The notes under the pieces: generated by a model | The model's database searches: none | What the model was told of the DNA's origin: nothing | The model's input: the letters and a program-made list of their open reading frames with translations, nothing else | DNA from: Eustoma russellianum | Taxonomy: Eukaryota; Streptophyta; Magnoliopsida; Gentianales; Gentianaceae | Direction of reading: 5' to 3' | Length of the DNA: 64,000 nucleotides | Assembly: GCA_036186865.1 (NCBI GenBank) | Contig: AP025043.1 | Location: forward strand, 30,885,996 to 30,949,995 | Translations under genes and position numbers: made by a program | Shown here: positions 53,100 through 63,685 of the stretch, in pieces | How the letters are laid out: each line of letters starts with the position of its first letter | Numbering within the stretch: position 1 is the stretch's first letter

Positions 53100-53210
53100 A
53101 ACGAGACGCAACTTTTGAAGGTGGACACGTCATCACGTGTCCGGACGCGCCGTCAGGGCCGCGCGTGGGCCCCACGCGCCACCCCCTGAAACGCGTCCGT
53201 CAGACCCGTT
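53100..53210. promoter_or_regulatory. GC island with two palindromes in nested LTR
   Basis: In an otherwise AT-rich LTR this segment holds GGACACGT/ACGTGTCC (53123-53142, containing a CACGTG G-box core) and GCGCGTGGG/CCCACGCGC (53161-53179, containing GGGCCC). Such motifs bind bZIP/bHLH and TCP factors in plant promoters, so this may be the LTR's promoter region. Function is inferred from motifs only. Confidence 0.4.
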
Positions 53211-53603
53211 TTTTTCGATTTTCAACCAATCCTAACCTATTCCGGACTAGATGAAGTTATTCTAAGGCCAAAACGAAATTTTTAAACCCCCTAAGTATGT
53301 AAATCCCTAATCTTTTGAGTTGTTTCAAGAGTATTCTCACCCTAATCCAATCATACCATCAAATTCACATTCATACACATACATAGCAGCAAGTAACAGT
53401 TACCTCATGCTTTTCAATTATAAACAAATACACATCTATAATATAAATAATTAAAACAAGTAAATCACATAAAATATATCATCAAGGAATGCATGTATTA
53501 TACCCATTTGAGGGGGGAAGAGGCACCTACTTCGTTTGACGATAACACAACAAATCCGACGGAGTAACACTTGGGTTCGGAGCCTCGCCTCCCTTCTTCT
53601 TCT

Positions 53604-53646
53604 CTCTTTTCTCTCTTCTCTCTCTCTCTCTCTCTTTTTTTTTCTC
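53604..53646. repeat. CT-rich microsatellite
   Basis: CTCTCTCT and T runs, followed by a GT run near 53665. Simple sequence. Confidence 0.85.
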
Positions 53647-53979
53647 TAAGCCGTGCGTTTTTTTGTGTGTGTGTGTAGCTATGCGTATAAGCGTGTATAT
53701 ATGGTGAGGGGTTAGAGTAGATTTATTTGGTTTTCCCATTTGGTTTTGGTTTAGGTTTCCTAATGTGATTCTAACACTATTAGTTTATAATTATCTCTAT
53801 TATCATCATCACCTTTTCATTATTATCATTTTTATTATTATTTTTTTTTCTTATTTGTTAACATTTATGTATACATATATCTACTATATATATATATATA
53901 TTTATTCATTTATTTTTTTCGGCCATAATAAAACCATGGCATAATGCGTTACATAAACAAATAGGTGCATCTCGTCGCT

Positions 53980-54760
53980 ATGCTGGAAAATTTCCAGCTT
54001 AGTGGCGTCAACTTCTCCTTAGTGATTTCCTATTAAAATAATCATTTTAGACCAAGTGGTTCACATGTACTCCTTCATATATGCCGTAAGTGATTGCCAT
54101 GCAAGTTTTATGGAATTACGATATCGATAAGGGAATCATTTGTTCTTTTTCATAAAGCGGGTACAAACTGAATTCTGGAATGACCAATTTCACTATAAAA
54201 TTAATTGTGACCAATCCTTAAGTTCTTTTTTGATAATTCCAACTCTCCAGCTTAATAAACTCATTGGACTAGCATCCTGCCAAAATTTGGCCCAATTGCA
54301 CTTTTCTAAGGTCCAATTTCAGATCAGGCAACATGCCACACTAATTCTGTCAGTCCAGCGAAATTCAGCCTGACCCAATTTACTAGAAAATTCATTAAAA
54401 ATAAACCGTAACTCATTTTGACAAAATTCTAACTTTCACCTTTAATTCATTCATAGGGTTAGTGTCATACTGAACATTGGCCAATTTGTATACTTCTAAG
54501 GTCTATTTCTAGGCTACTCAACGAGTTACTTAAATTCTTGCCAGTACAGTATTCTCAGCAGGACCAACTTTACTAAGAAATTTATTAAAAATAAACCGTA
54601 GCTCCTTTTAATGAATTTCCAACTCTCAAATTTAATATACACCTAAAACTAGTGTCATGACAAAAATAAACTAAATTGAAAGTTCCTAAGGTCTCTTTTC
54701 AGGTCTCACAAAACAGCCCAAATTTCTGTCCTGTTCCAGTAAATTTCCTAGTGTGTCACA
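53980..54760. repeat. About 188-bp tandem repeat in LTR of element B
   Basis: CTGG/CCAG-type motifs recur near 53982, 54172, 54358, 54546 and 54727, each followed by phrases matching the reverse of LTR A units (for example AATAAACCGTARCTC). The first has a perfect hairpin, GCTGGAAA/TTTCCAGC (53982-53998). Confidence 0.75.
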
Positions 54761-56663
54761 TTTTCTTCCTAAATGACCTTAGCTTGCATTCTTGTCATAA
54801 ACACTTAATTAAGCATCAAACATACTCTTTTCTTAGGAAATTTACAGGCTCAACAAGCTACAAACATCACATGAAAAGCCCTTACAATTCAGTTTATGCA
54901 CCCCAATACATCATCCTTTGGCTAACATACAACATTCCTACTAAAACAATCCTAGCAACGATTTTGGGTGTACACGCACCCTTCTCACCAACAGCCCCTT
55001 TTTTGGTGCATGCAAGACAAAATGATGTATCCAAATACATGTTAAGCTTTACACACAACAAAAGCATAACCTTGTCTCCACTCTACAACCCAATTTGTCA
55101 TTTTCATGCAAAAATCACTCTTATTTCCTTCACCCTATCTACCGTGGGCTCTTACCATGGAAAAGAAAAGATCTTTAGCTTGTTCAATTTAGATTAACAC
55201 TTAATGGTGCATATAAACCACAAAGATTCCATCTTTAAGCAAAGACACACACCTACACAACATTTGGCCCCTAGGCCGAAAGTTTAGGCATCAAAGCTTA
55301 GCACTTCACAACTAAAATTAAATCTTAAGTTTATCTAGCCATTCATGCAAACACTCTCACATTCAAGCCACAAAGAGTATAGTGTACTTGCTCTTTTGCT
55401 TACTCTTCTTGGAAAGATGTAGGGAAAGTTGAAATCTTTCCCCTCCCTATGCATGCATCCCACGGTAGTGGAGAGGAAAAGAAGCAAGATTAGTTTACAT
55501 CATTAACTAAAATATTCACTTAGAAGTTGGACTAGATGGACTTACCAAAAGAGCTTGAGTAGTATCCAAGCTTCTCTAGCCTAGAATCCTTAAAAGCTTG
55601 ACTTAAGCCTAATGACCCTGGAAGGTCACGGTCATGAACAAGAAGGATAGCACCATAAGTTTCATCTCATGAAGATGTAAATATCTTCTCAAGAGGTTAA
55701 GAACACTTACCTAATATCTCTTAGTCTTGGAAGAACCTAGACCTCCTTGTTTGCCCCCTTGGCCGAATGTTTGGAAGAGAAAGGAAGAGAAGGAGCTCTC
55801 TTGCACTTTGAAGTTCTTGAGGGTTTTGAGAGGTTTCAAGTATAATCTTGGAGGTAATCTTTTTCTTTTGGCTATGTTTAGCCGTTGGAGAGGGGTAAAG
55901 GGAGGGGTGAAGATCTTACTATAGTAAGGTTAATAGATTAACCTTAATTTACTTTTTAACCTTGGTTACTTTTAGTTAACCAAGGTTATTTTTTCACTAA
56001 CCTTGGTTACTTTATCCCAATCATAGTTACTTTTTGAACTAACCTTAGTTACTTTTACTTAGCCCTAGTTTTTTGAATCTTGGTTAGGTACCAATTAACT
56101 ATAGTAGAGTAAACAACCCTCTTAATTGGCCTCTCCCCTTAACCAGCCGGCGGTTGGGGTCTTTAAAGACCCCAACATGCCTTAATTAGGGTAATCCCCT
56201 TTTCCCTCCACTACTTATTTTATTTTCTTCTCCTTTATCTTCCTTTTAAAATGGTTAATTTAGAAAATGCTTGATCCCTCTTTTGGGCTAAGGCCGAAAG
56301 AAAAGAAAAAGAAATTTTGGGTTGTAACCAAGTCCTCTTGCTATTACCCACATGTTCTAAGGCCTATTACCTTACTTAGAAGATGGTCCTAACAATTTTT
56401 AAGAAATTTAATTGGGGCCTTCCCTAACCTTGGGGGCAAAACCTTCCAAGCTCTTGGGGGGTGAATTGGTCCTCTCCTTATGGTCCAATATTCTTGCTCG
56501 AATAACATATACGTATATTACTTCTCGTAACGTAATCTATAATAATGATAGTCATCGGCTCAATAAATTATAATTGAAATCTTATCTTGTCACATATTCT
56601 CTTAAATATATCATAGGTACAAAAGGATTCCCTATTGGGTTACAACATCCTCCTCCTTATTAT

Positions 56664-56683
56664 AAGTTTCGTCCTCGAAACTT
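56664..56683 (-). other. Hairpin between stop codon and polypurine tract, element B
   Basis: AAGTTTCG and CGAAACTT arms with a 4-base loop, eight bases after the pol stop codon. The polypurine tract (minus strand AAGGAGGAGGA) follows before the LTR at 56644. Confidence 0.7.
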
Positions 56684-56690
56684 GAAAGTG

Positions 56691-58352
56691 CTAATCAAAG
56701 AGGTGAGTGTACAAGTTCTTCATGTTCTCTTCTATTTCCCAGGTAGATTCATCCACAGAATGATTCTTCCACTGCACCTTGACCATTGGTATAGATCGCT
56801 TTCTTAGTACCTTTTCCTTACGATCAATTATCTTTTCTGGTGCTTCTTCATAAGTCGTGTCGGCTTCCAGTTTCAAAGGTTGTTCCTTTATGACATGGCT
56901 AGGATCGTGCACATATTGTCGAAGTTGAGATACATGGAACACATCATGTATTTGAGATAATATGGGCGGTAGTGCGAGTCGATAGGCAACTTCCCCGATT
57001 CTTTCAAGAACCTCGTATGGTCCAATAAATCTTGGGCTCAACTTCCCTTTGATTCTGAATCTTTTGACTCCTTTCGTCGGCGATACCCTTAAAAACAGTT
57101 TCTCCCCAACTTGAAAGTCCAATGGTCTCTGCTTCTCATCTGCCCAAACCTCGCTTCTATCTTGGGCTGCTTGTAACTTTTGCTTAATGATTCTTACTTT
57201 CTCTCGAGTCTGTTCCACTAGTTCGGGTCCATTAAGAATCTTATCTCCGATTTCATCCCAATAGAGCAGAGAACGACATTTTCTTCCATAGAGTGCTTCA
57301 TACAGAGCCATCCCTATGGATGGATAGTAACTGTTGTTATAAGAAAATTCTACCAGCTTGAGACTTCGATCCCAGCTTCCCCCAAGGTCAAGTACGCAGG
57401 ATCGCAACATGTCTTCCAATGTCTGAATGGTCCTTTCCGATTGACCATCAGTTTGGGGATGGAATGCCGTGCTCATGCGGATCTCCGTGCCCATCGCTTT
57501 CTGAAAGGCTATCCAAAATCGTGATGTGAAGCGAGGGTCGCGGTCACAAACAATGCTTAGGGGTACTCCATGAAGACTCACAATTTGTTCAATATACATT
57601 GTCGCCAATTTCTCCATCGGAGCTCTGATCGTCATGGCTATGAAATGGGCGGACTTTGTTAGACGATCGACAACTACCCAAATGGTATCGAAACCGCTTC
57701 TCGTTCTAGGCAGATCAGTAACAAAATCCATAGTAATGTGGTCCCACTTCCATTCAGGGAATTCGAGAGGTTGTAGCAACCCAGCAGGTTTCTGATATTC
57801 TGCTTTCACCTTCCAGCAAACGAGGCATTTTTCCACGAATTCCGCAATCTGTCTTTTCATGCCACGCCACCATAATCGTTGTTTCAAATCTTGGTACATT
57901 TTATTGGCTCTATGGTGAATAGATAATCGAGAGTTGTGAGCTTCCTTAAAAACTTCATTCAGTATGTCTTCGTCGTTGGGTACACATAGCCTTTCTCGAA
58001 ACCACAAACTGTTGTCGTTTCGGACCTTAAATTCTCCTGAAGGTTTTATTCTCACCCGGTCCTTTATCTTCTTTAAGGTTTGATCCTTTTCTTGTCCTCC
58101 TTTGATCTTGTCTATTAGCGAAGGAATTGACACCAACTTTGCGAGCATGCTTTCAATGGAATCAACCTCTTCAAGATCAAATTCTTCCATGCCACGCTGC
58201 AAAGGTGGTTCCATGTCATGCTGCAAAGGTGGTTGACGCGGATGGCTTGTTTTTCTACTTAACACATCAGCTACCTTGTTGGCTTTCCTCGGATGATACT
58301 GGATTGATAGGTCGTAGTCCTTCTTTAATTCTAGCCATCTTCGCTGTCGCAT
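56691..58352 (-). CDS. Integrase-chromodomain part of pol, element B
   Basis: A 553-residue open frame. It begins at the end of RNase H (MRQRRWLELKKDYDLSIQYH, KVADVLSRK). It then has the zinc domain ending CLVCWKVKAEYQKPAG and the catalytic core with Asp (ITMDFVTDLP), Asp (VCDRDPRFTS) and Glu (TDGQSERTIQTLEDML). Next are a GPY/F module (SPRFIGPYEVLERIGEVAYR) and a C-terminal chromodomain (about residues 505-553, with KVLRKRSIPMVKVQWKNHS and STWEIEENM). The chromodomain is thought to steer insertion to particular chromatin. All three catalytic residues are present. The ATG is internal to pol: a TAG just upstream (58359-58361, FTQK then stop) separates it from RNase H. Confidence 0.92.
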   Translation of the reverse strand: MRQRRWLELKKDYDLSIQYHPRKANKVADVLSRKTSHPRQPPLQHDMEPPLQRGMEEFDLEEVDSIESMLAKLVSIPSLIDKIKGGQEKDQTLKKIKDRVRIKPSGEFKVRNDNSLWFRERLCVPNDEDILNEVFKEAHNSRLSIHHRANKMYQDLKQRLWWRGMKRQIAEFVEKCLVCWKVKAEYQKPAGLLQPLEFPEWKWDHITMDFVTDLPRTRSGFDTIWVVVDRLTKSAHFIAMTIRAPMEKLATMYIEQIVSLHGVPLSIVCDRDPRFTSRFWIAFQKAMGTEIRMSTAFHPQTDGQSERTIQTLEDMLRSCVLDLGGSWDRSLKLVEFSYNNSYYPSIGMALYEALYGRKCRSLLYWDEIGDKILNGPELVEQTREKVRIIKQKLQAAQDRSEVWADEKQRPLDFQVGEKLFLRVSPTKGVKRFRIKGKLSPRFIGPYEVLERIGEVAYRLALPPILSQIHDVFHVSQLRQYVHDPSHVIKEQPLKLEADTTYEEAPEKIIDRKEKVLRKRSIPMVKVQWKNHSVDESTWEIEENMKNLYTHLFD

Positions 58353-58544
58353 GTTTAGCTATTTTTGTGTGAATAGATACTTGAGGCTTTTTTGGTCTGT
58401 GAAAATTTCGCACTTTTCACCGTATAGATAGTGCCTCCATATTTTCAGTGCAAAGACCACGGCTGCCAATTCGAGATCATGTACAGGGAAGTTCTGTTCA
58501 AATGGCTTCATTTGTCGGGATGCATATGCAATCACTCGATCCTT
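58353..58544 (-). pseudogene. RNase H middle part, element B
   Basis: The sense strand continues from the TAG that ends the RT frame (58545-58547) through RNase H phrases (IAYASRQMKPFEQNFP, LELAAVVFALKIW, IFTDQKSLKYLFTQK) to a second TAG at 58359. Both stops replace codons usually read as Gln and Glu, so each is a single-base change. Without them RT, RNase H and integrase would form one frame. Confidence 0.8.
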
Positions 58545-59240
58545 CTACATTAGTACAAATCCCAGCCCGTTCTTAGAAGCATCACTATGTACAACAAAGT
58601 TTTCTCCAGGTATGGGTTGTGCTAAAACTGGGGCGGTGGTCAGATTCTTCTTCAATTCAGTAAAGCTCCTTTCGCAATCTGAGGTCCAGTCAAATTTGGT
58701 TTTCTTCTGGGTCAAACGGTTCAGAGGCATAGCGGTTCGAGAGAATCCTTCCACGAACTTTCGGTAGTAACCAGCGAGACCGAGATAACTTCGTACCTCT
58801 GTGACATTTGTCGGTCTGGGCCACTCCATGATTGCCTCGATTTTCTTGGGGTCCACCGATATACCTTCTTCGGATATTACATGTCCCAAAAATGCTACAC
58901 TTTGTAACCAGAATTCGTATTTACTAAATTTTTCATACAGTTGCTTCCTTCGTAGAATGTCCAGAGCAACCCTTAAATGGTCTGCATGGGTCTCTTCATC
59001 TGGTGAATATATCAAAATGTCGTCGATGAAGACTACGACGAACTTGTCTAGTTGGTCTTGAAAGACTCGATTCATTAGATCCATAAATGCTGCAGGGGCG
59101 TTGGTCAGTCCGAATGGTATTACTAAAAATTCGTAATGTCCATAACGGGTTGTGAATGCAGTTTTCTGGACGTCTTCAGCCTTGATCTTCAACTGGAAAT
59201 ACCCTGAGCGAAGATCTATTTTATTGAAAATCCTCGCCCC
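58545..59240 (-). pseudogene. Reverse transcriptase of element B (downstream exon)
   Basis: The frame contains GARIFNKIDLRSGYFQLKIK, then FLVIPFGLTNAPAAFMDLM, the catalytic box VVFIDDILIYS, FLGHVISEEGI, and YLGLAGYYRKFVEGFSRTAM. It ends at the RNase H start (VVHSDASKNGLGFVLM) at a TAG. Catalytic IDD is intact. The apparent ATG start (ATGATGCAG, 59241-59249) lies within the putative intron, so the coding segment should begin at 59240 with GGGGCGAGG. Confidence 0.9.
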
Positions 59241-59310
59241 CTGCATCATGATACCTTTAGGTAGTGTTTATAATAGACTCATTACTAAAATAAAATTTTA
59301 GTTTGCTTAC
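59241..59310 (-). other. Putative 70-nt spliceosomal intron in RT
   Basis: On the minus strand the segment starts GTAAGCAAAC and ends CATGATGCAG. It is 70 nt and about 73% A+T, and contains CTAAA about 20 bases before the end. Left in place it adds a TAA in frame and shifts the frame (70 is not a multiple of 3). Removing it joins DLFDQLR to GARIFNKIDL exactly in frame, matching the usual RT order at this point. Confidence 0.65.
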
Positions 59311-59387
59311 CCGAAGCTGATCGAACAGATCGTTGATCCTTGGCAAAGGGTACTTATTCTTTATAGTGATCTTGTTGAGCTCCCTAT
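59311..59387 (-). pseudogene. Reverse transcriptase of element B (upstream exon fragment)
   Basis: 77 bases coding RELNKITIKNKYPLPRINDL and FDQLR, the conserved RT block before the palm. It is cut at 59387 by the LTR of element C. Confidence 0.85.
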
Positions 59388-60174
59388 TGTAGCGCCCCGT
59401 ACTCGGCTACACCTTGTACGGTGCACTCGCCGTACTTTCCCTTTCAGAAAAGTACAAAGCGTCGATACTTAACTCGTAAAACCCATGGATAAACATGGAT
59501 TACAAAGTCACGATCTTAACAGGTAGATAAAAATACGGCAGAATTTGAACCTTAATCCGAAAGCGTCAAATCGCGAATACATAGCAAAATTATACAAACT
59601 GAACCGATAGCAAACTACACCGCGAAATTATACAACCATTATCCGAAAAGAGTCCGAAAGTAGCTAAGTCCCAAAATGTCCCAAAGATTCATCAAAAGCT
59701 TCCTTCATCATTCTCTTAACAGCGACTTCAATAATCTATGGGTATGGCACCCGTGGCTCATCATCAATCCACTCGACTTCATTACCTGGCTCTGGGGGGA
59801 AAAATAAATGGGTGAGCGACAAAGTCGCCAGCAAGTATACAATAACACCGTACAATAAAGAGAAAACAGCATACAAGAATCAAATCCCAATTCCTTAACT
59901 TAAAACATACCTGCCAATACCTTTCCGAAGAATCATACTTAAAGTCATATCAATACTTAGCTAAGATCTAAATGTCATCACTTAGTTAGATTCTACGTGC
60001 TATAGCCAAACCTTACTTCTATGAAAATGTATCATGCATAATGTGTATGAAAATGTGGATGCGATGCAAATGCAACGGGAAACATTCTTTCTTTCATTTA
60101 GACATTCTCATAAAAATGCTTGAACTTTCTTTCTTTCTTTTAAATCATGCTCATCATAAAACAAGAGAGTGTGT

Positions 60175-60340
60175 CAGTCTATTATACCGGGAATGACTCG
60201 GTTCTTATAACATGATCACCTTCAGGTCTATTATACCGGACCTGGCTCGGTTCTTATACTCTTCAGACCTATTATACCGGGCCTGGATCGGTTATTATAC
60301 TTCTTCAGATCAATTAACCCCGGATCTGTAGCGGGTTGAG
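60175..60340. repeat. Short minisatellite in LTR of element C
   Basis: Three to four units of CTATTATACCGGNNNTGNNTCGGTTCTTATA, about 45 bp each, then one unit (CAGATCAATTAACCCCGGATC) that matches the reverse of the LTR A 43-bp unit. Confidence 0.8.
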
Positions 60341-60489
60341 CTAGCCAGAAGGGACGAAATTCTTTCAAAACAGAAACTTTATATAAAACATCGATAAAAT
60401 CGTGAGCATGGAACATATGAGCATGTCAATGCAAGTGCATGGGATACAACATGGTAAAATGCACTTATAACATCATAAACAATTTTCTT

Positions 60490-61260
60490 CATGGGCTGGA
60501 AAACGATCCAGCAGCATGTCCTGTATTTCTCGGCCTCAAAATCAACCTTTTGAGCCTATTTTTCAGAAACTAAAAATATGGACATGCACCACATGATCTT
60601 AACCACATTCTGTACAAATTTCATGCGATTTTGACAAGCGTAGGTACCTCAATAAAAATAATTCCCAACAAGGGTACAACAGAAATTCTGCTACACTCTC
60701 AACTCCATTCCTTACCTTGTCTCCATCCATAAACTCATTATGGGGCTCACTTAGCACCTGGAAATCTTTCCTATTTCCTTTATGAACAATATTCAAATGC
60801 CCATTCACCAAAACAAGTCAAAATAAATACGATACAATTCATACAAGCACAAAGGGTCAATCTGTCCTGTTTTCCAGAATGTTACACCAACTTTCCTTCA
60901 ATGGTTTACCATCAAGATCAATGGATAAAATCAATTTCTTTACATGGATATTTAGCTCTATGTCTTAAGTACTTCCTGTAAAAATTTCAGGTCAATCCAA
61001 GATGTTTAACGTACTTAAATAATTCTTCTTCCTAAGGTGGTACCACCAGAAAATGTTTTGACCCCTTGATACTAAAAATTCATTTCTGACCAATCCACAA
61101 ATGATTTTCCAGAAATTCCAACGCCACAATAAACTAGACATAATAAGCTACGACCACACCAAAAATAAGCTCAATCCAACGTTCAGAAGGTCCTTAACTA
61201 AGTCCATCAATTTGGCATAAAATCTGTCCAGAACTCTGGTTTCAACCATCATGCATAGAA
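60490..61260. repeat. About 180-190-bp tandem repeat in LTR of element C
   Basis: Short inverted repeats recur near 60498 (GCTGGA/TCCAGC), 60671 (CAGAA/TTCTG), 60863, 61040 and 61228 (CCAGA/TCTGG), spaced 177-188 bases. The flanking phrases match the reverse of LTR A units. Confidence 0.65.
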
Positions 61261-62830
61261 ATATCCTTTCCTTCCTAACTTTGTTTTTTAGCCTATAATC
61301 CAAGTTAATGGTCATTTAATAGACATAATAAGGCTTTTCTATACTAATTCAAGTCCTGTTTAGCATGCAAAAGTCGTTCATATGGGTTGTTCATTCCTTC
61401 TAAACAAACAGTCCTCTAGTCCAACAATTTCAAAACATAAGAAAAGGTAACAACTTAGGCATATTTTCACTAAAGTCATGTCTTAGGCTTCTAGACATTC
61501 AAGTATGCACATAATCATATATATTGTAAGGGGTTAAAGTATACTTGCCTCTTCAAGCTAAAGCTCTTGTCTTTGCTTGGTTATGAAGTGAGATGTGATG
61601 AAATCCTTCACCTTCTTCACCTTAAGCATACGGTTTTAAGGGAGTGAAATGAAAAGATTAGTTCTTTATTCAATAGAGGAAATAGGATAGGTTTGAGGGC
61701 TAGAGCATCTTACCAAAATGAGCTTGGAATGGGGATTCAAGCACCACAATATGTCACCACCTAAGAAAGTTGATGGCTTTCACCTATTTACACCATAAAA
61801 CCCACGGTTTTGGGTATGGAGAAAGAGAGTTCATGTGAGCTTCATTCTTTACCAAAATGAGAATTCTCTTAAGGAAACTTGGAACAAGACTTACCTAGAG
61901 GTCTTCTTGAGTCTTGAAAGTGAAGTTGAACTTCTATCCTTCAAGATGAAAGGGGCGAAATCTTGGTGAGGGGGATGGAGATTGTCTAAGTGTTTTGCTC
62001 TTGCATGATGAGAAGGTAGATGTTTCTAGAATGCTTTGATTTAAAACATGTTAGGGACTTAGGAGAGGGGGGACGGTTTTGGAGGGATTTTTGTGAGGGT
62101 TAGGGCTTTCTTGAATGTTAATCAAGTTTAAGTTAGCATAACCTTGGTTACTTTATTCAAACTATAGTTACTTTTGTGTTAGCCCAAGTTACTTTATTAA
62201 ATCATGATTACATTAACCTTGGTTTAGAGAAAAGTAACCATGGTAGGATTTAAAAATCCTCCATGTCTAGACACTAAGGGGGCGGTTTTGGCTGGGGTCT
62301 TTATGACCTCAACCATACTACTTCCTTCTTTAATGAGTTGTCTTAACTTGTTCCTTAAATGCATGTCTATTTTATTTTCTATTTATTCTTTGCATAATAA
62401 CTTCTTGTCTTATTATTTTAACTAATAAAATTGGCTAGAAATTTCTAGAACATCTCCATGTGTAGGCCGAAATTTTTTAGGCTTCTTGGGCCAATTTGAC
62501 ATTTCTTGTAACTTTAGTTCATATACTATATTGTTTCGTATATTTTATTGTATTCTAAGATTAGCATATGTATGCATACATATATCATATACACGCACAT
62601 ACATATATATGGGTATGTATGGTTCATATTACTCTACATTTCATGTATTACTTTCTTGAAGTTTCCCTTATATAATTTGGCTTGGTATCACCTTAATAAT
62701 GATTAAGTAAAAAGGCTTAAATTGACTTAAGTAACATGCGCTAAAAGAAATTTCCGCTTTCATTCCGTCTCATATTCATAGTTTTCACGTACATGATCGT
62801 TGGGGTACAACATCCTTCCCCCCTTCAATA

Positions 62831-62850
62831 AAGTTTCGTCCCCGAAACTT
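62831..62850 (-). other. Hairpin at the pol stop codon, element C
   Basis: AAGTTTCG/CGAAACTT arms with loop GGGA on the sense strand. Its first bases overlap the pol TAA stop codon. Same stem as at 56664-56683 and 30274-30293. Confidence 0.7.
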
Positions 62851-63658
62851 ATGAACTGTCAAAGAGATAGGGGTACTTTTGCTTCATGCCTTCCTCTAAC
62901 TCCCAAGTGGCCTCATCAACTGAATGGTTCTTCCATTGCACCTTGACCATAGGAATAGACTTATTCCTCAATGCTTTCACTTCCCTATCAATTATCCTTT
63001 CGGGTTCCTCTACATATGATATATCAGCTTCAATCCTCAAAGGTTGTTCATCCATAATATGGCTCGAATCATGCACATACTTTCGCAATTGAGATATATG
63101 AAACACATTGTGTAATTGAGACAACGATGGTGGTAGTGCAAGTCTATAAGCAACTTCTCCAATCCTTTCCAAGATCTCAAATGGTCCAATGAATCTAGGA
63201 CTAAGCTTCCCTTTAATTCCGAACCGCTTTACTCCTTTCGATGGAGATACCTTCAACAATACCTTATCTCCTACTTGAAACTCAAGTGGTCGACGCCTCA
63301 CGTCGGCCCACGCCTTGTTTCTATCCTGAGCAGCCTTCAATCTTTGTCTTACAATCATAACCTTTTCCTTGGTTTGCTCCACTAAGTCAGGTCCTGTGAA
63401 AATCTTATCTCCAATCTCATCCCAATACAATGGCGATCGACATCTTCTTCCATAAAGAGCTTCATAAGGAGCCATCCCAATAGATCTGTGATAGCTGTTA
63501 TTGTATGAAAACTCAACCAACTTCAAACTCTTATCCCAGCTACCTCCAAAGTCCAACACACAAGCACGCAACATGTCCTCCAATGTTTGAATTGTTCTCT
63601 CTGATTGACCGTCAGTCTGGGGATGAAAAGCTGAACTCATACGAACTTCCGTACCCAT
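62849..63658 (-). CDS. Integrase C-terminal half and chromodomain, element C
   Basis: A 269-residue frame. It starts at an internal ATG (MGTEVRMSSAFHPQTDGQSE) that includes the catalytic Glu helix. It then has the C-terminal integrase region with EALYGRRCRSPLYWDEIGD, the GPF module (SPRFIGPFEILERIGEVAYR) and a C-terminal chromodomain (VKALRNKSIPMVKVQWKNHS, TWELEEGMKQKYPYLFDSS). The residues aligned to the chromodomain's methyl-lysine pocket were not checked. It is in frame with the upstream part, apart from one stop (TAA at about 63686-63688). Confidence 0.9.
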   Translation of the reverse strand: MGTEVRMSSAFHPQTDGQSERTIQTLEDMLRACVLDFGGSWDKSLKLVEFSYNNSYHRSIGMAPYEALYGRRCRSPLYWDEIGDKIFTGPDLVEQTKEKVMIVRQRLKAAQDRNKAWADVRRRPLEFQVGDKVLLKVSPSKGVKRFGIKGKLSPRFIGPFEILERIGEVAYRLALPPSLSQLHNVFHISQLRKYVHDSSHIMDEQPLRIEADISYVEEPERIIDREVKALRNKSIPMVKVQWKNHSVDEATWELEEGMKQKYPYLFDSS

Positions 63659-63685
63659 CGCTTTCTGAAATGCCGTCCAAAACCT

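Larger units (their letters stand above)
51602..53953 (-). mobile_element. Nested LTR (probable solo LTR)
   Basis: A second TGTAGCGCCCCGCTCC start lies inside element B's LTR. It is followed by its own terminal hairpin (51650-51670), a GC-rich minisatellite (52244-52600), a GC-rich palindromic island (53100-53210) and CT-rich and TA-rich runs. A plausible end is GCGTTACA at 53953, after which element B's 188-bp repeats resume. Flanks AAACC and TAAAC do not form a clean duplication, so the right boundary is tentative. Confidence 0.55.
50415..56644 (-). repeat. 3' LTR of chromodomain element B, with nested LTR
   Basis: Starts TGTGGCGCCCCACACC and ends GGGTTACA, directly before the polypurine side of element B. 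It is 6.2 kb, or about 3.9 kb without the nested LTR at 51602-53953. It carries the terminal hairpin (50460-50480), a short minisatellite (51240-51430), about 188-bp repeats (53980-54760) and AAGGTTAATT/TTAGTTAAC-type runs around 55930-56100. The frame 54676-55197 lies across repeat units and is not called. Confidence 0.75.
56645..59387 (-). mobile_element. Chromodomain Ty3/gypsy element B, 3' part of internal region
   Basis: Sense order from 59387: reverse transcriptase (with a putative intron), RNase H, integrase, chromodomain, hairpin, polypurine tract, 3' LTR. It is cut at 59387/59388 by element C's LTR; the rest (start of pol, gag, 5' LTR) would lie past the right end of the window. The chromodomain fused to integrase places it among plant chromoviruses of the Tekay/Del kind. 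Two premature stops are seen in RT and RNase H. Confidence 0.85.
59388..62809 (-). repeat. 3' LTR of chromodomain element C
   Basis: Starts TGTAGCGCCCCGTACTCGG and ends GGGGTACA; 3422 bp. It contains two hairpins near the start (CCGTAC/GTACGG at 59397-59421 and GTACTTT/AAAGTAC at 59432-59455), a minisatellite (60175-60340), about 180-190-bp repeats (60490-61260) and the ACTTGCCTCTTC motif (61546) shared with other LTRs. It is homologous over its length to LTR A (14611-19047) in opposite orientation. It lies inside element B's RT. Confidence 0.9.

Noticed and set aside
51602..53953. A complete two-LTR element
   Set aside because: Only one LTR start and one plausible end are seen, with no internal region; kept as a probable solo LTR with an uncertain right edge.
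54676..55197. 173-codon plus-strand ORF
   Set aside because: Lies antisense within the 3' LTR of element B, across repeat units and flank, with no motif; the same area in LTR A is not open.
58127..58372. 81-codon plus-strand ORF
   Set aside because: Antisense to the integrase gene of element B.
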